A model generated the notes under the pieces. The model saw nothing but the letters and a program-made list of their open reading frames with translations, made no database searches and was not told the DNA's origin. Both the position numbers and the translations under genes were made by a program. From an uncultured Pseudomonadales bacterium (lineage in GTDB: Bacteria > Pseudomonadota > Gammaproteobacteria > Pseudomonadales > Pseudohongiellaceae), in contig CALSTS010000001.1 of assembly GCA_943789335.1 (NCBI GenBank), forward strand, positions 186,001-250,000: 64,000 nt of DNA, given 5' to 3'. Shown piece by piece: positions 1 to 9,092 of this stretch. How positions within the stretch are numbered: the first letter of the stretch is position 1; every line of letters begins with the position of its first letter.

Positions 1-344
1 AGCAGGTTCGAACCCCCAACACCAACTACACATTGGGTCATGAACATAAAATAAAGTATCTTGCACCAATCTCACCTTTATAAGAAACCAAGCATTCAAA
101 GTATAAAAGCCACACCTTAACTAAGCCAGCCTGACTTTAATTTTCTCTAACCTTTTATTTAAGTTATTCATTTTTTCTTTTGCATCTGTTAAAACGCTGG
201 ACAAGTTCCTAAGGTGAGAGATATCTTCTGTTTACCATATTGTCTTATTGTCTGATAAACAGCTGAGATAACTTTTAATAAAATAATAAAAAACCAGTTC
301 GCCTTATTTTATTACCCTGTTAGTAAACTGCACGGGAGTGAAAA
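1..344. other. Intergenic stretch at the window edge
   Basis: No convincing gene was found in these 344 bases. The sequence is AT-rich. The first 20 bases contain a TTCGAAC string resembling a tRNA T-loop, but the flanking bases do not form a five-pair T stem, so no tRNA is called. The last bases hold a good ribosome binding site (GGGAG) for the gene that starts at 345. Confidence 0.6.
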
Positions 345-1496
345 ATGATAAAAAAAACCGCATTTACCCTGACCCTCATCGCCATATTGGCTGTATTTGC
401 CAATCCAAGTATGGTCGCTGCCCAAGATTTAGAATCAATAATTCCATTCAAGGTCGGAACCTTCGCAATAAATGATATTCCAACTGTCGGCTTGGTTGTG
501 CAGAATGATGAGCTAATCGTTGATCTTGCCGCTGCAAACCGTGCCTTAGAGCTGATACCGCAGTACAGCAAAGTAAGTATGCCAGAAGACATGTTAGGTC
601 TAATTGCACAATATGAGTACGGTCTGAAATATCGTGTCTATGAAATCGTAAACTGGCTCGTGCAAGAGAATCTGCTAAGTGACAATTCTCAGCGAAACTT
701 TGTCCATCCAGTAGATTCTGTAGACATCATGGCGCCGATTCAATATCCAAGCAAACTCATGAACGCGGCTGTAAATTTTTATACTCATGCCTGTGAGGGT
801 TGTAACGATGATGAGCAGGCTGCCATGAACCGTGAACGTCAGGTGAATCGTGGTGTTCCATATTTATTCCTGAAGCCTACCCGCGGAGCAATCATCGGCG
901 ATGGTGACAATATCATCATGCCTTATGGGCGCGACCGCATTGAATGGGAAGTCGAGATGGCCATTGTTTTTGGCCGCTCAGGCAAGTACATCTCTGCCAG
1001 TAGAGCCTACGACCATGTGTTCGGGTACATGGTTGCGATGGATATCTCTGACCGTGGAGGCCGTCCAGTTGGAGGCTTTGATGGCGGTACAGACTGGTTC
1101 GTTAGTAAGGGCCATGACACTTTTGCACCGCATGGACCTTGGATAGTTCCCAAAGAATTCTACGGCGATCCGATGGAGCGCCTACATCAGACTTTGGTCA
1201 TCGATGGGGTGACTGTTCAGGAAGCCAGGGCTGGCGATATGATCCACAATATCCCTGAGCTTATCGAATATGCCTCGTCTCTGATTACGATCTTCCCCGG
1301 TGATGTTCTGCAAAGCGGAACGTCAGGCGGCACGGGAGCTGGCAGGGTCGAGCGCGCGACTGGCTCCGGTTATTTAGTCGATGGCGAGACCATCAGAGCA
1401 AGCATAGAAGGAATCGGCACCCTGCACCACACGGTGAGATTTGAGCAGAGCATTCCGGATGACTTGTCTGGTTCGCAGTTGCCAGCAACAAGGTAG
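345..1496 (+). CDS. Secreted fumarylacetoacetate hydrolase family protein
   Basis: The 383-residue protein has a cleavable signal peptide (hydrophobic core about residues 6-20, cleavage after AAQ near 27) followed by a fumarylacetoacetase-type fold. The metal-binding acidic residues of the family are visible as E202 and E204 in IEWEVEMAIV and D233 in MDISDR. The SKGHDTFAPHGPW segment corresponds to the conserved catalytic lysine loop (GKGFDT in relatives). The family hydrolyses or decarboxylates beta-diketo or oxo acids in the cytosol, using Mg or Mn. A signal peptide is unusual and suggests a periplasmic enzyme. The substrate cannot be predicted. The ATG at 345 is preceded by GGGAG at good spacing. 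It converges on the LOG gene with an 18-bp gap and stands alone transcriptionally. Confidence 0.85.
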   Translation: MIKKTAFTLTLIAILAVFANPSMVAAQDLESIIPFKVGTFAINDIPTVGLVVQNDELIVDLAAANRALELIPQYSKVSMPEDMLGLIAQYEYGLKYRVYEIVNWLVQENLLSDNSQRNFVHPVDSVDIMAPIQYPSKLMNAAVNFYTHACEGCNDDEQAAMNRERQVNRGVPYLFLKPTRGAIIGDGDNIIMPYGRDRIEWEVEMAIVFGRSGKYISASRAYDHVFGYMVAMDISDRGGRPVGGFDGGTDWFVSKGHDTFAPHGPWIVPKEFYGDPMERLHQTLVIDGVTVQEARAGDMIHNIPELIEYASSLITIFPGDVLQSGTSGGTGAGRVERATGSGYLVDGETIRASIEGIGTLHHTVRFEQSIPDDLSGSQLPATR

Positions 1497-1514
1497 TATC
1501 GGGATAATTATTTG

Positions 1515-2339
1515 CTAATCCTCGTCAGCCATCGACTGCCTGATGATTTCCCATGCTTCCTCAACATCATCAACAAAAGCGAAGCATTCTAGATCATCAG
1601 GATTAGCCATTCCTTCTTCTATAAACACATCAAAATTGATCAATCGATGCCAATATTCACTGCCGAAGAGTAATATTGGCAGTGGCTCAATTTTTCCTGT
1701 TTGCACCAAGGTCAAGGCTTCAAAAACTTCGTCTATGGTGCCAAAGCCACCTGGAAATGCGACGATAGCCCGTGCTCTTAACAAAAAATGCATTTTACGA
1801 ATTGCGAAATAGTGAAAGCGAAAACAAAGTTCAGGCGTTATGTATTCATTTGGGTATTGTTCATGTGGCAGCACAATATTTAAACCAATAGATTCATAAC
1901 CTGCTTCACTTGCTCCTCGATTAGCGGCCTCCATAATCCCTGGTCCGCCACCGGTTACAACATGCAAATCCGGACAGCCATCACAACCCGATTTCGTAGA
2001 AATAAGTGCTGCAAGCTCTCTTGCTTGCTGATAATAAGTATTCTTTTCATTAATTCGCGCACTGCCAAAAATTCCAACGGTATGTTCAATACCATGCGCT
2101 TTTAATTCTTCCTCTGGTTTATCCAGCTCTAACAAAAGGCGCATTGGACGCTGCTCGTCCGCCAATAAATAATCAATATCATCATAGGCCAGACGGTAAG
2201 CAGGGGAATTAACCTGAGCTTTAACTTTAGGCGGCATTTCTTTGTGCTGAGCGTGAAATCTATCTTCTGCAGCATCGCGAAACAAATGTCCGGGCTTGCG
2301 GCGTTTCTCACGGTCTATCTCCTGGAATTTCTTTTTCAC
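1515..2339 (-). CDS. LOG family protein (nucleotide 5'-monophosphate phosphoribohydrolase type)
   Basis: The 274-residue protein carries both hallmark motifs of the LOG/TIGR00730 Rossmann family: GGGPGIMEAANRGA in the middle and FPGGFGTIDEVFE (PGGxGTxxE) near residue 200. Family members cleave the N-glycosidic bond of nucleoside monophosphates, as in cytokinin activation or PpnN-type nucleotide salvage. The length is closer to the larger LOG proteins than to the short (about 190 aa) cytokinin-type enzymes. The start is GTG at 2339 with AGAGG upstream. It lies 29 bp behind murU and is probably co-transcribed with amgK-murU. The exact substrate is unknown. Confidence 0.85.
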   Translation of the reverse strand: MKKKFQEIDREKRRKPGHLFRDAAEDRFHAQHKEMPPKVKAQVNSPAYRLAYDDIDYLLADEQRPMRLLLELDKPEEELKAHGIEHTVGIFGSARINEKNTYYQQARELAALISTKSGCDGCPDLHVVTGGGPGIMEAANRGASEAGYESIGLNIVLPHEQYPNEYITPELCFRFHYFAIRKMHFLLRARAIVAFPGGFGTIDEVFEALTLVQTGKIEPLPILLFGSEYWHRLINFDVFIEEGMANPDDLECFAFVDDVEEAWEIIRQSMADED

Positions 2340-2368
2340 GTTTACCTCTATTTAATCATGCAAATTAA

Positions 2369-3049
2369 TTATTGTAGGCGTGCATTCAATTCTTTTAGGC
2401 GATCAACCGTTCCAATATCAAACCATTCACCTTGATAGTGTTCTGCACTGATTTGTTTTTGTTTGATCGCAGCTTCATATAAATCTGCTAGTGGCAACTT
2501 TTCGACTGAAAGGCCTTCAAATAATTTAGGATGTAACACTGCTATACCGCAATACGTTAAAGCTTCTTGAGTTGTTAGATTTGGATCTCTTAAAGACAAA
2601 TAATTATTAGAGTCCAGCACATAATCGCCTAAGGGATGTTGCGGAGGGTTAGTAACCATTACCAAATGAGCCAATTCTTCTAAATCAGAATAAACGTTTA
2701 ATGAAGAAAAAGAATAATCCGTCCAAATATCTCCATTCACTACGAGAAAGGGTTCGTCTCCTAACAGTGGCAAGGCTTTTATTATTCCTCCGGCTGTATT
2801 CAAAGGCTCATTTTCAGCAGAATAAACTATGTTTGAACCAAAACGACTGCCATCCCCTAAAGCCAACTCGACTTGCTCTCCAAGCCAGGCATGATTAATA
2901 ACCAGGTCAGTAAACCCTGCTTTATTCAGGCTCTCAATTAGATATTCAATTAAAGGTTTGCCGCCTACAGGGATTAAAGGTTTAGGTGTTTTTTCTGTCA
3001 ACGGTCGCATCCTTTCCCCTTTCCCAGCCGCAAGGATCATGGCTTTCAT
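2369..3049 (-). CDS. murU: N-acetylmuramate alpha-1-phosphate uridylyltransferase MurU
   Basis: This is a 226-residue nucleotidyltransferase with the N-terminal signature AAGKGERMRPLTEKTPKPL (nucleotide binding and catalytic lysine) and the metal-binding NGDIWTD segment. MurU converts MurNAc-1-phosphate plus UTP to UDP-MurNAc in the cell-wall recycling bypass known from Pseudomonas, which avoids de novo MurA-dependent synthesis. Its ATG overlaps the stop of amgK by 4 bp, so the two are translationally coupled. The pair is divergent from lptD, as in Pseudomonas, which supports MurU over a generic sugar-phosphate nucleotidyltransferase. Confidence 0.9.
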   Translation of the reverse strand: MKAMILAAGKGERMRPLTEKTPKPLIPVGGKPLIEYLIESLNKAGFTDLVINHAWLGEQVELALGDGSRFGSNIVYSAENEPLNTAGGIIKALPLLGDEPFLVVNGDIWTDYSFSSLNVYSDLEELAHLVMVTNPPQHPLGDYVLDSNNYLSLRDPNLTTQEALTYCGIAVLHPKLFEGLSVEKLPLADLYEAAIKQKQISAEHYQGEWFDIGTVDRLKELNARLQ

Positions 3050-4233
3050 AGCTCAGTATTCCTGTTATTAATGCCGCTTATGTTGCTACTACTATTACTA
3101 CTATCATTATTACTAGCCGCCAGTATTTTTTGTTCGACATCCTGCATGACCTTAATTTCAAGCCAAGCATGCAGCTCATTTAACTCAGGGTATTCTGCAG
3201 CGACTTGGTGCAAATAAGATAGAGTGCGTGGGATATCAGTCAGGTAAGTTATTTTTTTATCACGCAAAAATAAACGCGAAAAAATACCGATGGCTTTTAA
3301 ATGTCTCTGCGCACCCATTAAATCGAAACTCTTCAAAAACATACTCTCTTCTGTATTTGATCTATTTGCATCACCTTTATCTAATATTTTCTGTTGTATA
3401 GCCAACTCTCTATATTCCAAAGCCCAGGTTTGTACCTGATCATTTGGCCATGCTATGTAACAGTCTTTTAATAAAGAGACTAGGTCATAAGTAAAGGGCC
3501 CCTTAACGGCATCTTGAAAATCAATCACTCCTATATGTGATTTAAATTCTGATTTAATAGGTGACTCATCAGAAACTTTAGCCTCAAGATAAAGTAAGTT
3601 GCGTGAATGGTAATCTCGATGCACACAGACTTGCGCCTGTTTCCGAGCTGATTGATTTAAAAAATCAAACGCCTCTTTTAAAATTTTATTATCCTGATCG
3701 CTAAGCGTTAAATTTAGAATGCCTTCGCAAAACCAGTGACGGAATAATTCCATTTCTTGTTGCAATAACTCTTCAGAAAATAATGGCAATTTTTCTACAG
3801 AAACTTGTTGAATTAAAAGCAGCTCCTTGAACGCCGCTCGGTAAAGTGATGTGGCATCCGCATTCAAGCTTTGGGCTTTTTTTAACGTTGACCATAATAG
3901 GGTATCGCCAAAATCTGACAAACAAAGAAAACCCTGTTCAAGATCAAACTGATAAATCGTAGGCACTTGCACTCTTTTTTTGCTGAATGCATTCGCGATT
4001 TCTACAAAAGCCTGGTTATTTTCTTTATCAGGCGGTGCGTCTACTAAAATATAGGATAGATTTTGATTCTGTGCGCGGAAATACCGGCGAAAACTAGCAT
4101 CACCTTGGACCAAATTAACGGTAAAATCATTAAAATCAGAGCTTGGTGAAACTTCAGCAAGCACAGATTTAAACCAACGCTTCAGCAGCTGTATTCGAGC
4201 TTGGTTATTGTCTATAGTTACACCCTCAGACAT
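3046..4233 (-). CDS. amgK: Anomeric N-acetylmuramate/N-acetylglucosamine kinase AmgK
   Basis: The 395-residue protein belongs to the aminoglycoside phosphotransferase (APH) fold. The catalytic loop CVHRDYHSRNLL (HxDxxxxN) and the metal-binding IDFQDAVKGP are clear. AmgK phosphorylates the anomeric carbon of MurNAc and GlcNAc released during murein turnover and feeds MurU. The C-terminal 30 residues are a low-complexity Asn/Ser tail, longer than in typical AmgK (about 340-350 aa). It overlaps murU by 4 bp. The start at 4233 is 78 bp from the start of divergent lptD, so the promoters must lie in that short gap. Confidence 0.9.
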   Translation of the reverse strand: MSEGVTIDNNQARIQLLKRWFKSVLAEVSPSSDFNDFTVNLVQGDASFRRYFRAQNQNLSYILVDAPPDKENNQAFVEIANAFSKKRVQVPTIYQFDLEQGFLCLSDFGDTLLWSTLKKAQSLNADATSLYRAAFKELLLIQQVSVEKLPLFSEELLQQEMELFRHWFCEGILNLTLSDQDNKILKEAFDFLNQSARKQAQVCVHRDYHSRNLLYLEAKVSDESPIKSEFKSHIGVIDFQDAVKGPFTYDLVSLLKDCYIAWPNDQVQTWALEYRELAIQQKILDKGDANRSNTEESMFLKSFDLMGAQRHLKAIGIFSRLFLRDKKITYLTDIPRTLSYLHQVAAEYPELNELHAWLEIKVMQDVEQKILAASNNDSSNSSSNISGINNRNTEL

Positions 4234-4311
4234 GCTTGTTCTGAGCTTCCCTTGTTTAGCTAGATAAGAGTAATTAAAATCAATTATGCCTATACAACCT
4301 GGATTTTAGAA

Positions 4312-6828
4312 GTGACCCGCAAAAACAAGTGGCTTGTATTTCCAAACCTGATATTAATACCTCTTCTGCCCATTGCAGCCATGCTCAGTACGGCACTATC
4401 TAAGCAGGACTCACAGCTATTCTTTAAACCGCTCTCTACGTTAGTTTTTTTGTTACTTTCGCTACTACTTTCTAATTTATCAATAGCGCAGCAAAATAAT
4501 CAAACATCGATAGCAGATGTCGCACAAGAAAATTGGGTAAGCTTGCCAAATCTGAGTGCAGATCAGCTTTCACTAGTGCCCTCAGCTTGCTGTGGTCTTT
4601 ATGTTGATACTGAAGAACTACCCCCAGCAATTACTGATGGTAGTTTAATCCTTACTGCCGGTCGTGGAGAATTTAATAGCGAAAGGCAACAAGTAACCAT
4701 CAGAAATGGCATTGACCTACGCTATGAAAATATTTGGTTACAGGCTGAAAATGGAGTTTATGATCAACTGCAAGCACTAATCGAATTAGAGGGCAATATT
4801 CGTTTACGTCAACCCGGGCTCGTAATAGGGGCGAATAGAGCCAATTTTAACCAGTCCGATGCCAGTGCTGAATTATTAGATACTTCTTATGTATTGTTTG
4901 AGCAAGCAGCTCGGGGCACTGCAGAGCAAATTATTTTTCGAAATGCTGATGGCTCTCTTAGTATCACCGAAGGGAGTTATACCGTTTGTGAGCCCGGTGA
5001 TAATAGCTGGTTACTAGTCGGTGAAAATATAGAGTTGGACCAACAAACTGGGCGTGGTGTAGCCCGAAATGTTGTATTGCGAATTAAAGACATTCCAGTT
5101 TTGCCAATTCCTTATATAAGTTTTCCTATTAATGACGAACGAAGTTCCGGCTGGCTTTACCCTAGTATCGGCAATACCCAAGAAGGTGGCATTGATATTT
5201 CTTCACCCTACTATTTCAACCTGGCTCCAAATTATGACGCAACTCTTACACCTCGCTTGATGACAGAAAGGGGCTTAATGCTCAGTGTCGAAGCACGCTA
5301 CCTTGGGCAAAATTCTAACAATACGCTTGGATTTTCTTATTTACCAGATGACTCCCAATTTGATGCAACAAGCGTTTCACTGCCTTTAACACAGAGCCCT
5401 CCTCAGTCTGAACGCTGGCAGATAAACTATGTGGGAACTGCTGAATTGAATAGAGCCTGGAGTGCTTCTGCAGATTTTTCAGCAATAAGTGATCTGGATT
5501 ATTATCAGGATTTTGGCAATAAGGGTTTAAATGAAAATAGTAGAAGTTATTTATACCGCCAAGGTGAAATTAATTACCAACAAGCCAATTGGCACCTGCA
5601 AGCCGCATTACAAAGTTACCAACTCATTGACCAGTCTCTAAATAGCCTTGATAAGCCATATTCAAGCCTACCTAGAATTAATCTTGATTATGACAAGCAG
5701 CAAGCTTCAGGCTTAGTTTATGGCCTAGATGCTGAATATGTTTATTTTGATCGTAATTTTGATGCCAATGCTTTTAGTCAAGCGCAAATTAATAATGGTG
5801 CCCTGCTTACTGGTCAGCGCCTGTCTCTTGAGCCAAAACTGGCTTGGGAAAAGGAGTCCCCCGGACTATTTTTTAAACCTGAAATTAAATATAAATATGC
5901 TTCTTACCAACTCGATGAGCAAGCGCTAGGTAACTCCGATCAACCTGAACGAGGCATTTTCGTGGGACAAGTCGATAGCGGATTAATTTTTGACAAAGCT
6001 TTAGATTTCAATGGGAATGAATATACCCAAACCCTCGAACCCAGACTTTATTATCTTTATAGTGAATATGAAGACCAAAGTGATATTCCACTATTCGATA
6101 CGGCTAATTTAACTTCAGGTTATAACCAATTATTTCGCGAAGATCGCTTTAGCGGTAAAGACAGAATTGGAGACAGCAATCAGCTCACCTTAGCGCTAAG
6201 CTCCAGAATTCTAAATAGTAAGGGCCAAGAAAAAGCCCACATTAGCCTTGGTCAAATATACTACTTTGAAGACCGTAAAGTTGGTCTAACTACTGCAAAC
6301 ACGGCATTGCAGCAATCAAGCGCTTCATTAGTAGGTGATTTTAGTTACTATTTCAGTGACAACTGGCGTATAAGAGCTTTTAATGAATGGAATACGGACA
6401 ACGATAATTTTAATAATGGTAGTTTTCAATTTCGTTATCAATCTGATATAAATCACATCCTAAATTTGAGCTACCGCTATCGTAAGAGCCCTAATTTGCC
6501 CGGCCAGATAAAACAAACGGATATTTCAGCAATTTGGCCTATAAGCGATAACCTAAAATTCATTGGTCGTTGGAATTATGATCATGAATATAACCAAGAT
6601 TTAGAAACTGTTATCGGCTTGGAATACTCTAATTGCTGTTGGGATATGCGAGTTGTTGCTCGTAAATGGATTGATAACACCGAAATTTTTGGCGCATTTA
6701 CTCAGAATAACACAGGTGTTTTTCTACAATTTGAACTAAAGGGGCTCGGTAATATCTTAGGTGGTAGTATTGATTCACTCATCGGAGAAAGCATCACAGG
6801 CTTTAGATCTTATGCTGAAAACTATTAA
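4312..6828 (+). CDS. lptD: LPS-assembly protein LptD
   Basis: LptD is the outer-membrane beta-barrel that inserts lipopolysaccharide into the outer leaflet together with LptE. The 838-residue reading frame has an OstA-like N-terminal jellyroll (about 110-240) and a long barrel. Key cysteines are visible: the CC pair in SACCGLY, the Cys in TVCEPGD, and the C-terminal pair in NCCWDMRV, matching the disulfide-forming cysteines of E. coli LptD. The start is uncertain. From GTG 4312 the protein begins with two hydrophobic segments. An in-frame ATG at 4381 would give a single normal signal peptide ending at SIAQ. The 3' end overlaps surA by 17 bp. Confidence 0.95.
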   Translation: MTRKNKWLVFPNLILIPLLPIAAMLSTALSKQDSQLFFKPLSTLVFLLLSLLLSNLSIAQQNNQTSIADVAQENWVSLPNLSADQLSLVPSACCGLYVDTEELPPAITDGSLILTAGRGEFNSERQQVTIRNGIDLRYENIWLQAENGVYDQLQALIELEGNIRLRQPGLVIGANRANFNQSDASAELLDTSYVLFEQAARGTAEQIIFRNADGSLSITEGSYTVCEPGDNSWLLVGENIELDQQTGRGVARNVVLRIKDIPVLPIPYISFPINDERSSGWLYPSIGNTQEGGIDISSPYYFNLAPNYDATLTPRLMTERGLMLSVEARYLGQNSNNTLGFSYLPDDSQFDATSVSLPLTQSPPQSERWQINYVGTAELNRAWSASADFSAISDLDYYQDFGNKGLNENSRSYLYRQGEINYQQANWHLQAALQSYQLIDQSLNSLDKPYSSLPRINLDYDKQQASGLVYGLDAEYVYFDRNFDANAFSQAQINNGALLTGQRLSLEPKLAWEKESPGLFFKPEIKYKYASYQLDEQALGNSDQPERGIFVGQVDSGLIFDKALDFNGNEYTQTLEPRLYYLYSEYEDQSDIPLFDTANLTSGYNQLFREDRFSGKDRIGDSNQLTLALSSRILNSKGQEKAHISLGQIYYFEDRKVGLTTANTALQQSSASLVGDFSYYFSDNWRIRAFNEWNTDNDNFNNGSFQFRYQSDINHILNLSYRYRKSPNLPGQIKQTDISAIWPISDNLKFIGRWNYDHEYNQDLETVIGLEYSNCCWDMRVVARKWIDNTEIFGAFTQNNTGVFLQFELKGLGNILGGSIDSLIGESITGFRSYAENY

Positions 6829-8098
6829 AGTTTTATTTTCACTCATTTTGTTGCTGGCAATTTACCCAGTACAAGCTCAGCTAACTGACAAAGTTATTGC
6901 TATTGTCGATGATGACGTAATTTTAAAAAGCGAGCTTGACGCTCGTATGGCTGCTGTCAGGGAACAAATAGCTAATGGCACTCTCCCAAGAGGCCTCTCT
7001 AATGACGAGTTAGAAAGTCAGGTCCTAGAGCAGCTTATCATGGAGAATCTCCAAATCCAGCTGGCAATCCGTTCGGGTATAAGAGTAGATGATAATAGTT
7101 TAAACCAAGCCCTGACTAGTATTGCACAACAAAATAACATGAGCTTCGATGAATTCCGCACAGTACTAAATGCTGATGGTCAATACGTTTCATTTAGAGA
7201 ACAAGTGCGTGAGGATATGGTAATCAATAATTTTCAGAACGGCTCTATCAATTCACGCATCATTATTACCCGTCAGGAAATTGAAAACTATCTTCGTTCT
7301 GAGGCTGCACAGTCTGATATTTCTCCAGAATACCGGGTACAACATATTTTAGTGCCGGTTGATAACCCTGCTCAAAATGACCTACAAGAAGAACTAGCAA
7401 ATCTGCTTTATCAGCAGTTACAAGATGGCGCTGACATACTGGAGCTTGCTGCATCCAGACAAATTCTTGGACTTCCCGTTGGTGGAGGTGATCTAGCAGG
7501 TTGGCGTAAAGTTGAAGCATTACCAACCATGTTTCGACCTGTTGTGCCGCCTATGGAAGTCGGTGAAGTTACTGAACCATTCACCAGCGATAACGGATTT
7601 CATATCGTCAAATTAGTTGAAAAACGTGGTGGAGTAGATCTACAAGTTAACCAAAATCAGCTTCGCCATATCCTGATTCGACCCAATGAAATTCGCACCG
7701 CACAACAATCGGAAGACCTCATCTATGAACTTTATCAAAGAGTAGAAGATGGTGAAGATTTTGGTGATCTGGCTCGTGTCTATACAGATGACCCTGGTTC
7801 AATGGTCTCAGGTGGAGACCTCGACTGGATGACAGAAGGACAACTTCCTCCCATTTTTGAGTCCGTCATCAATGAACTAGAAATCGGAGAACTATCACAG
7901 CCTTTCCAAAATGAAGATGGCGGCTGGCATATTGCCCAGCTTCTGGACCGACGCATAGAAGATGTCACTGAGGAAAATGCGCGTTTTCAGGCAGAGCAAA
8001 TTTTGCGACAACGCAAGTTCGATAATGAATTAGAAAATTGGCTGACTGAAATCCGAGATACTGCTTATGTAAATATCAAGCTTGGAGAAAACGATTAG
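6812..8098 (+). CDS. surA: Periplasmic chaperone and peptidyl-prolyl isomerase SurA
   Basis: SurA escorts outer-membrane proteins, LptD included, through the periplasm. From the ATG at 6812 the protein is 428 residues, the length of E. coli SurA. It has a signal peptide ending at PVQAQ, the N-terminal VIAIVDDDVILKSEL segment, a helical N domain and two parvulin (PpiC) domains at roughly 165-265 and 275-375. Their repeated blocks are VGEVTEPF and IGELSQPF. An upstream in-frame start at 6761 exists, but it would place 17 residues before the signal peptide. The gene sits between lptD and pdxA in the classical order. Confidence 0.95.
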   Translation: MLKTIKVLFSLILLLAIYPVQAQLTDKVIAIVDDDVILKSELDARMAAVREQIANGTLPRGLSNDELESQVLEQLIMENLQIQLAIRSGIRVDDNSLNQALTSIAQQNNMSFDEFRTVLNADGQYVSFREQVREDMVINNFQNGSINSRIIITRQEIENYLRSEAAQSDISPEYRVQHILVPVDNPAQNDLQEELANLLYQQLQDGADILELAASRQILGLPVGGGDLAGWRKVEALPTMFRPVVPPMEVGEVTEPFTSDNGFHIVKLVEKRGGVDLQVNQNQLRHILIRPNEIRTAQQSEDLIYELYQRVEDGEDFGDLARVYTDDPGSMVSGGDLDWMTEGQLPPIFESVINELEIGELSQPFQNEDGGWHIAQLLDRRIEDVTEENARFQAEQILRQRKFDNELENWLTEIRDTAYVNIKLGEND

Positions 8099-9092
8099 CC
8101 AAGCAGCTCTTATTGCCATCACTCCTGGCGAACCTGCAGGTATCGGTCCTGATATCTGCTTACAACTTGCACAAGCTTATTTAGAAGAAAATAATCCTGT
8201 TTTCAACATTGCCACACCTGTATTTATTGCTGATCAAAACTTAATGGCTGAAAGAGCCATACAGCTGCAAATAGACATTCCAATTAAATCTTTTGCAGAC
8301 TACAAGCCTGAAGAAAGAGCAATGTGGATAGTGGCGACAACACTCGCAAAGCCAGCGCAATGTGGAGTGCTTGATTCAGATAATGGTGGTTATGTTCTGG
8401 CCTGCTTGGATCAGGCAATTAATGGTTGTTTAACAGGCGAATACCAAGCTTTAGTTACTGGTCCGGTACAAAAAAGCATTATCAATGATGCTGGCATTGT
8501 CTTTAGCGGACATACAGAATATTTAGCAGAAAAATGTGAGCAAGATACGGTTGTTATGATGCTTGCAAGCAGCAAACTAAAAGTTGCACTAGTTACCACT
8601 CATCTTCCGCTAAGTGAAGTCCCTGCTGCAATTAACAAGCAGCATCTTGAAACGACTATCCGCATACTACAGCGCGATCTTCAACAGAAATTTAATATTA
8701 GCGACCCTGTAATTTTAGTCTGTGGCCTTAATCCTCACGCCGGCGAAAGTGGGCATCTGGGGAGAGAGGAAATTGAGATAATTGAGCCCGTATTAGCTTC
8801 TCTCAAAAACCAAGGTTTCAATTTAATAGGACCTTTACCTGCTGACACTTTATTTACACCTAAATATTTAGACCATGCTGATGCAGTTCTTGCTATGTAT
8901 CACGATCAGGGCTTACCCGTTTTAAAATCACAGGGTTTTGGCGAGGCGGTAAATATAACACTTGGACTTCCCATTATCCGCACCTCTGTAGACCATGGCA
9001 CTGCACTGGATCTTGCGGGAAGCGGCAAGGCTGAGATTAGCAGTTTATTGGCGGCTTACACCATGGCGGTCAATATGAGTTGCAAAGTATGA
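8082..9092 (+). CDS. pdxA: 4-hydroxythreonine-4-phosphate dehydrogenase PdxA
   Basis: PdxA oxidises 4-phosphohydroxy-threonine in the DXP-dependent pyridoxal phosphate pathway. Conserved blocks are ITPGEPAGIGPDI at the N terminus, TGPVQK, GHTEYLA, NPHAGESGHLGREE, YHDQGLPVLK and RTSVDHGTALDLAG, which contain the metal-binding histidines. The frame has no early ATG. The nearest recognised start is TTG at 8082, overlapping surA by 17 bp. GGAG at 8084 lies inside that start region and is well placed for a rare ATT start at 8094, which would also give the usual family N-terminal length. The stop overlaps the rsmA ATG (ATGA). Confidence 0.93.
   Translation: MEKTISQAALIAITPGEPAGIGPDICLQLAQAYLEENNPVFNIATPVFIADQNLMAERAIQLQIDIPIKSFADYKPEERAMWIVATTLAKPAQCGVLDSDNGGYVLACLDQAINGCLTGEYQALVTGPVQKSIINDAGIVFSGHTEYLAEKCEQDTVVMMLASSKLKVALVTTHLPLSEVPAAINKQHLETTIRILQRDLQQKFNISDPVILVCGLNPHAGESGHLGREEIEIIEPVLASLKNQGFNLIGPLPADTLFTPKYLDHADAVLAMYHDQGLPVLKSQGFGEAVNITLGLPIIRTSVDHGTALDLAGSGKAEISSLLAAYTMAVNMSCKV

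Noticed and set aside
1-24. T-loop-like TTCGAAC string that could be the 3' end of a tRNA or tmRNA
   Set aside because: The bases on both sides do not form a T stem, and no acceptor strand or CCA falls at the right distance.
6761-6811. Longer surA start
   Set aside because: It would put 17 residues before a normal signal peptide, inside the lptD end.
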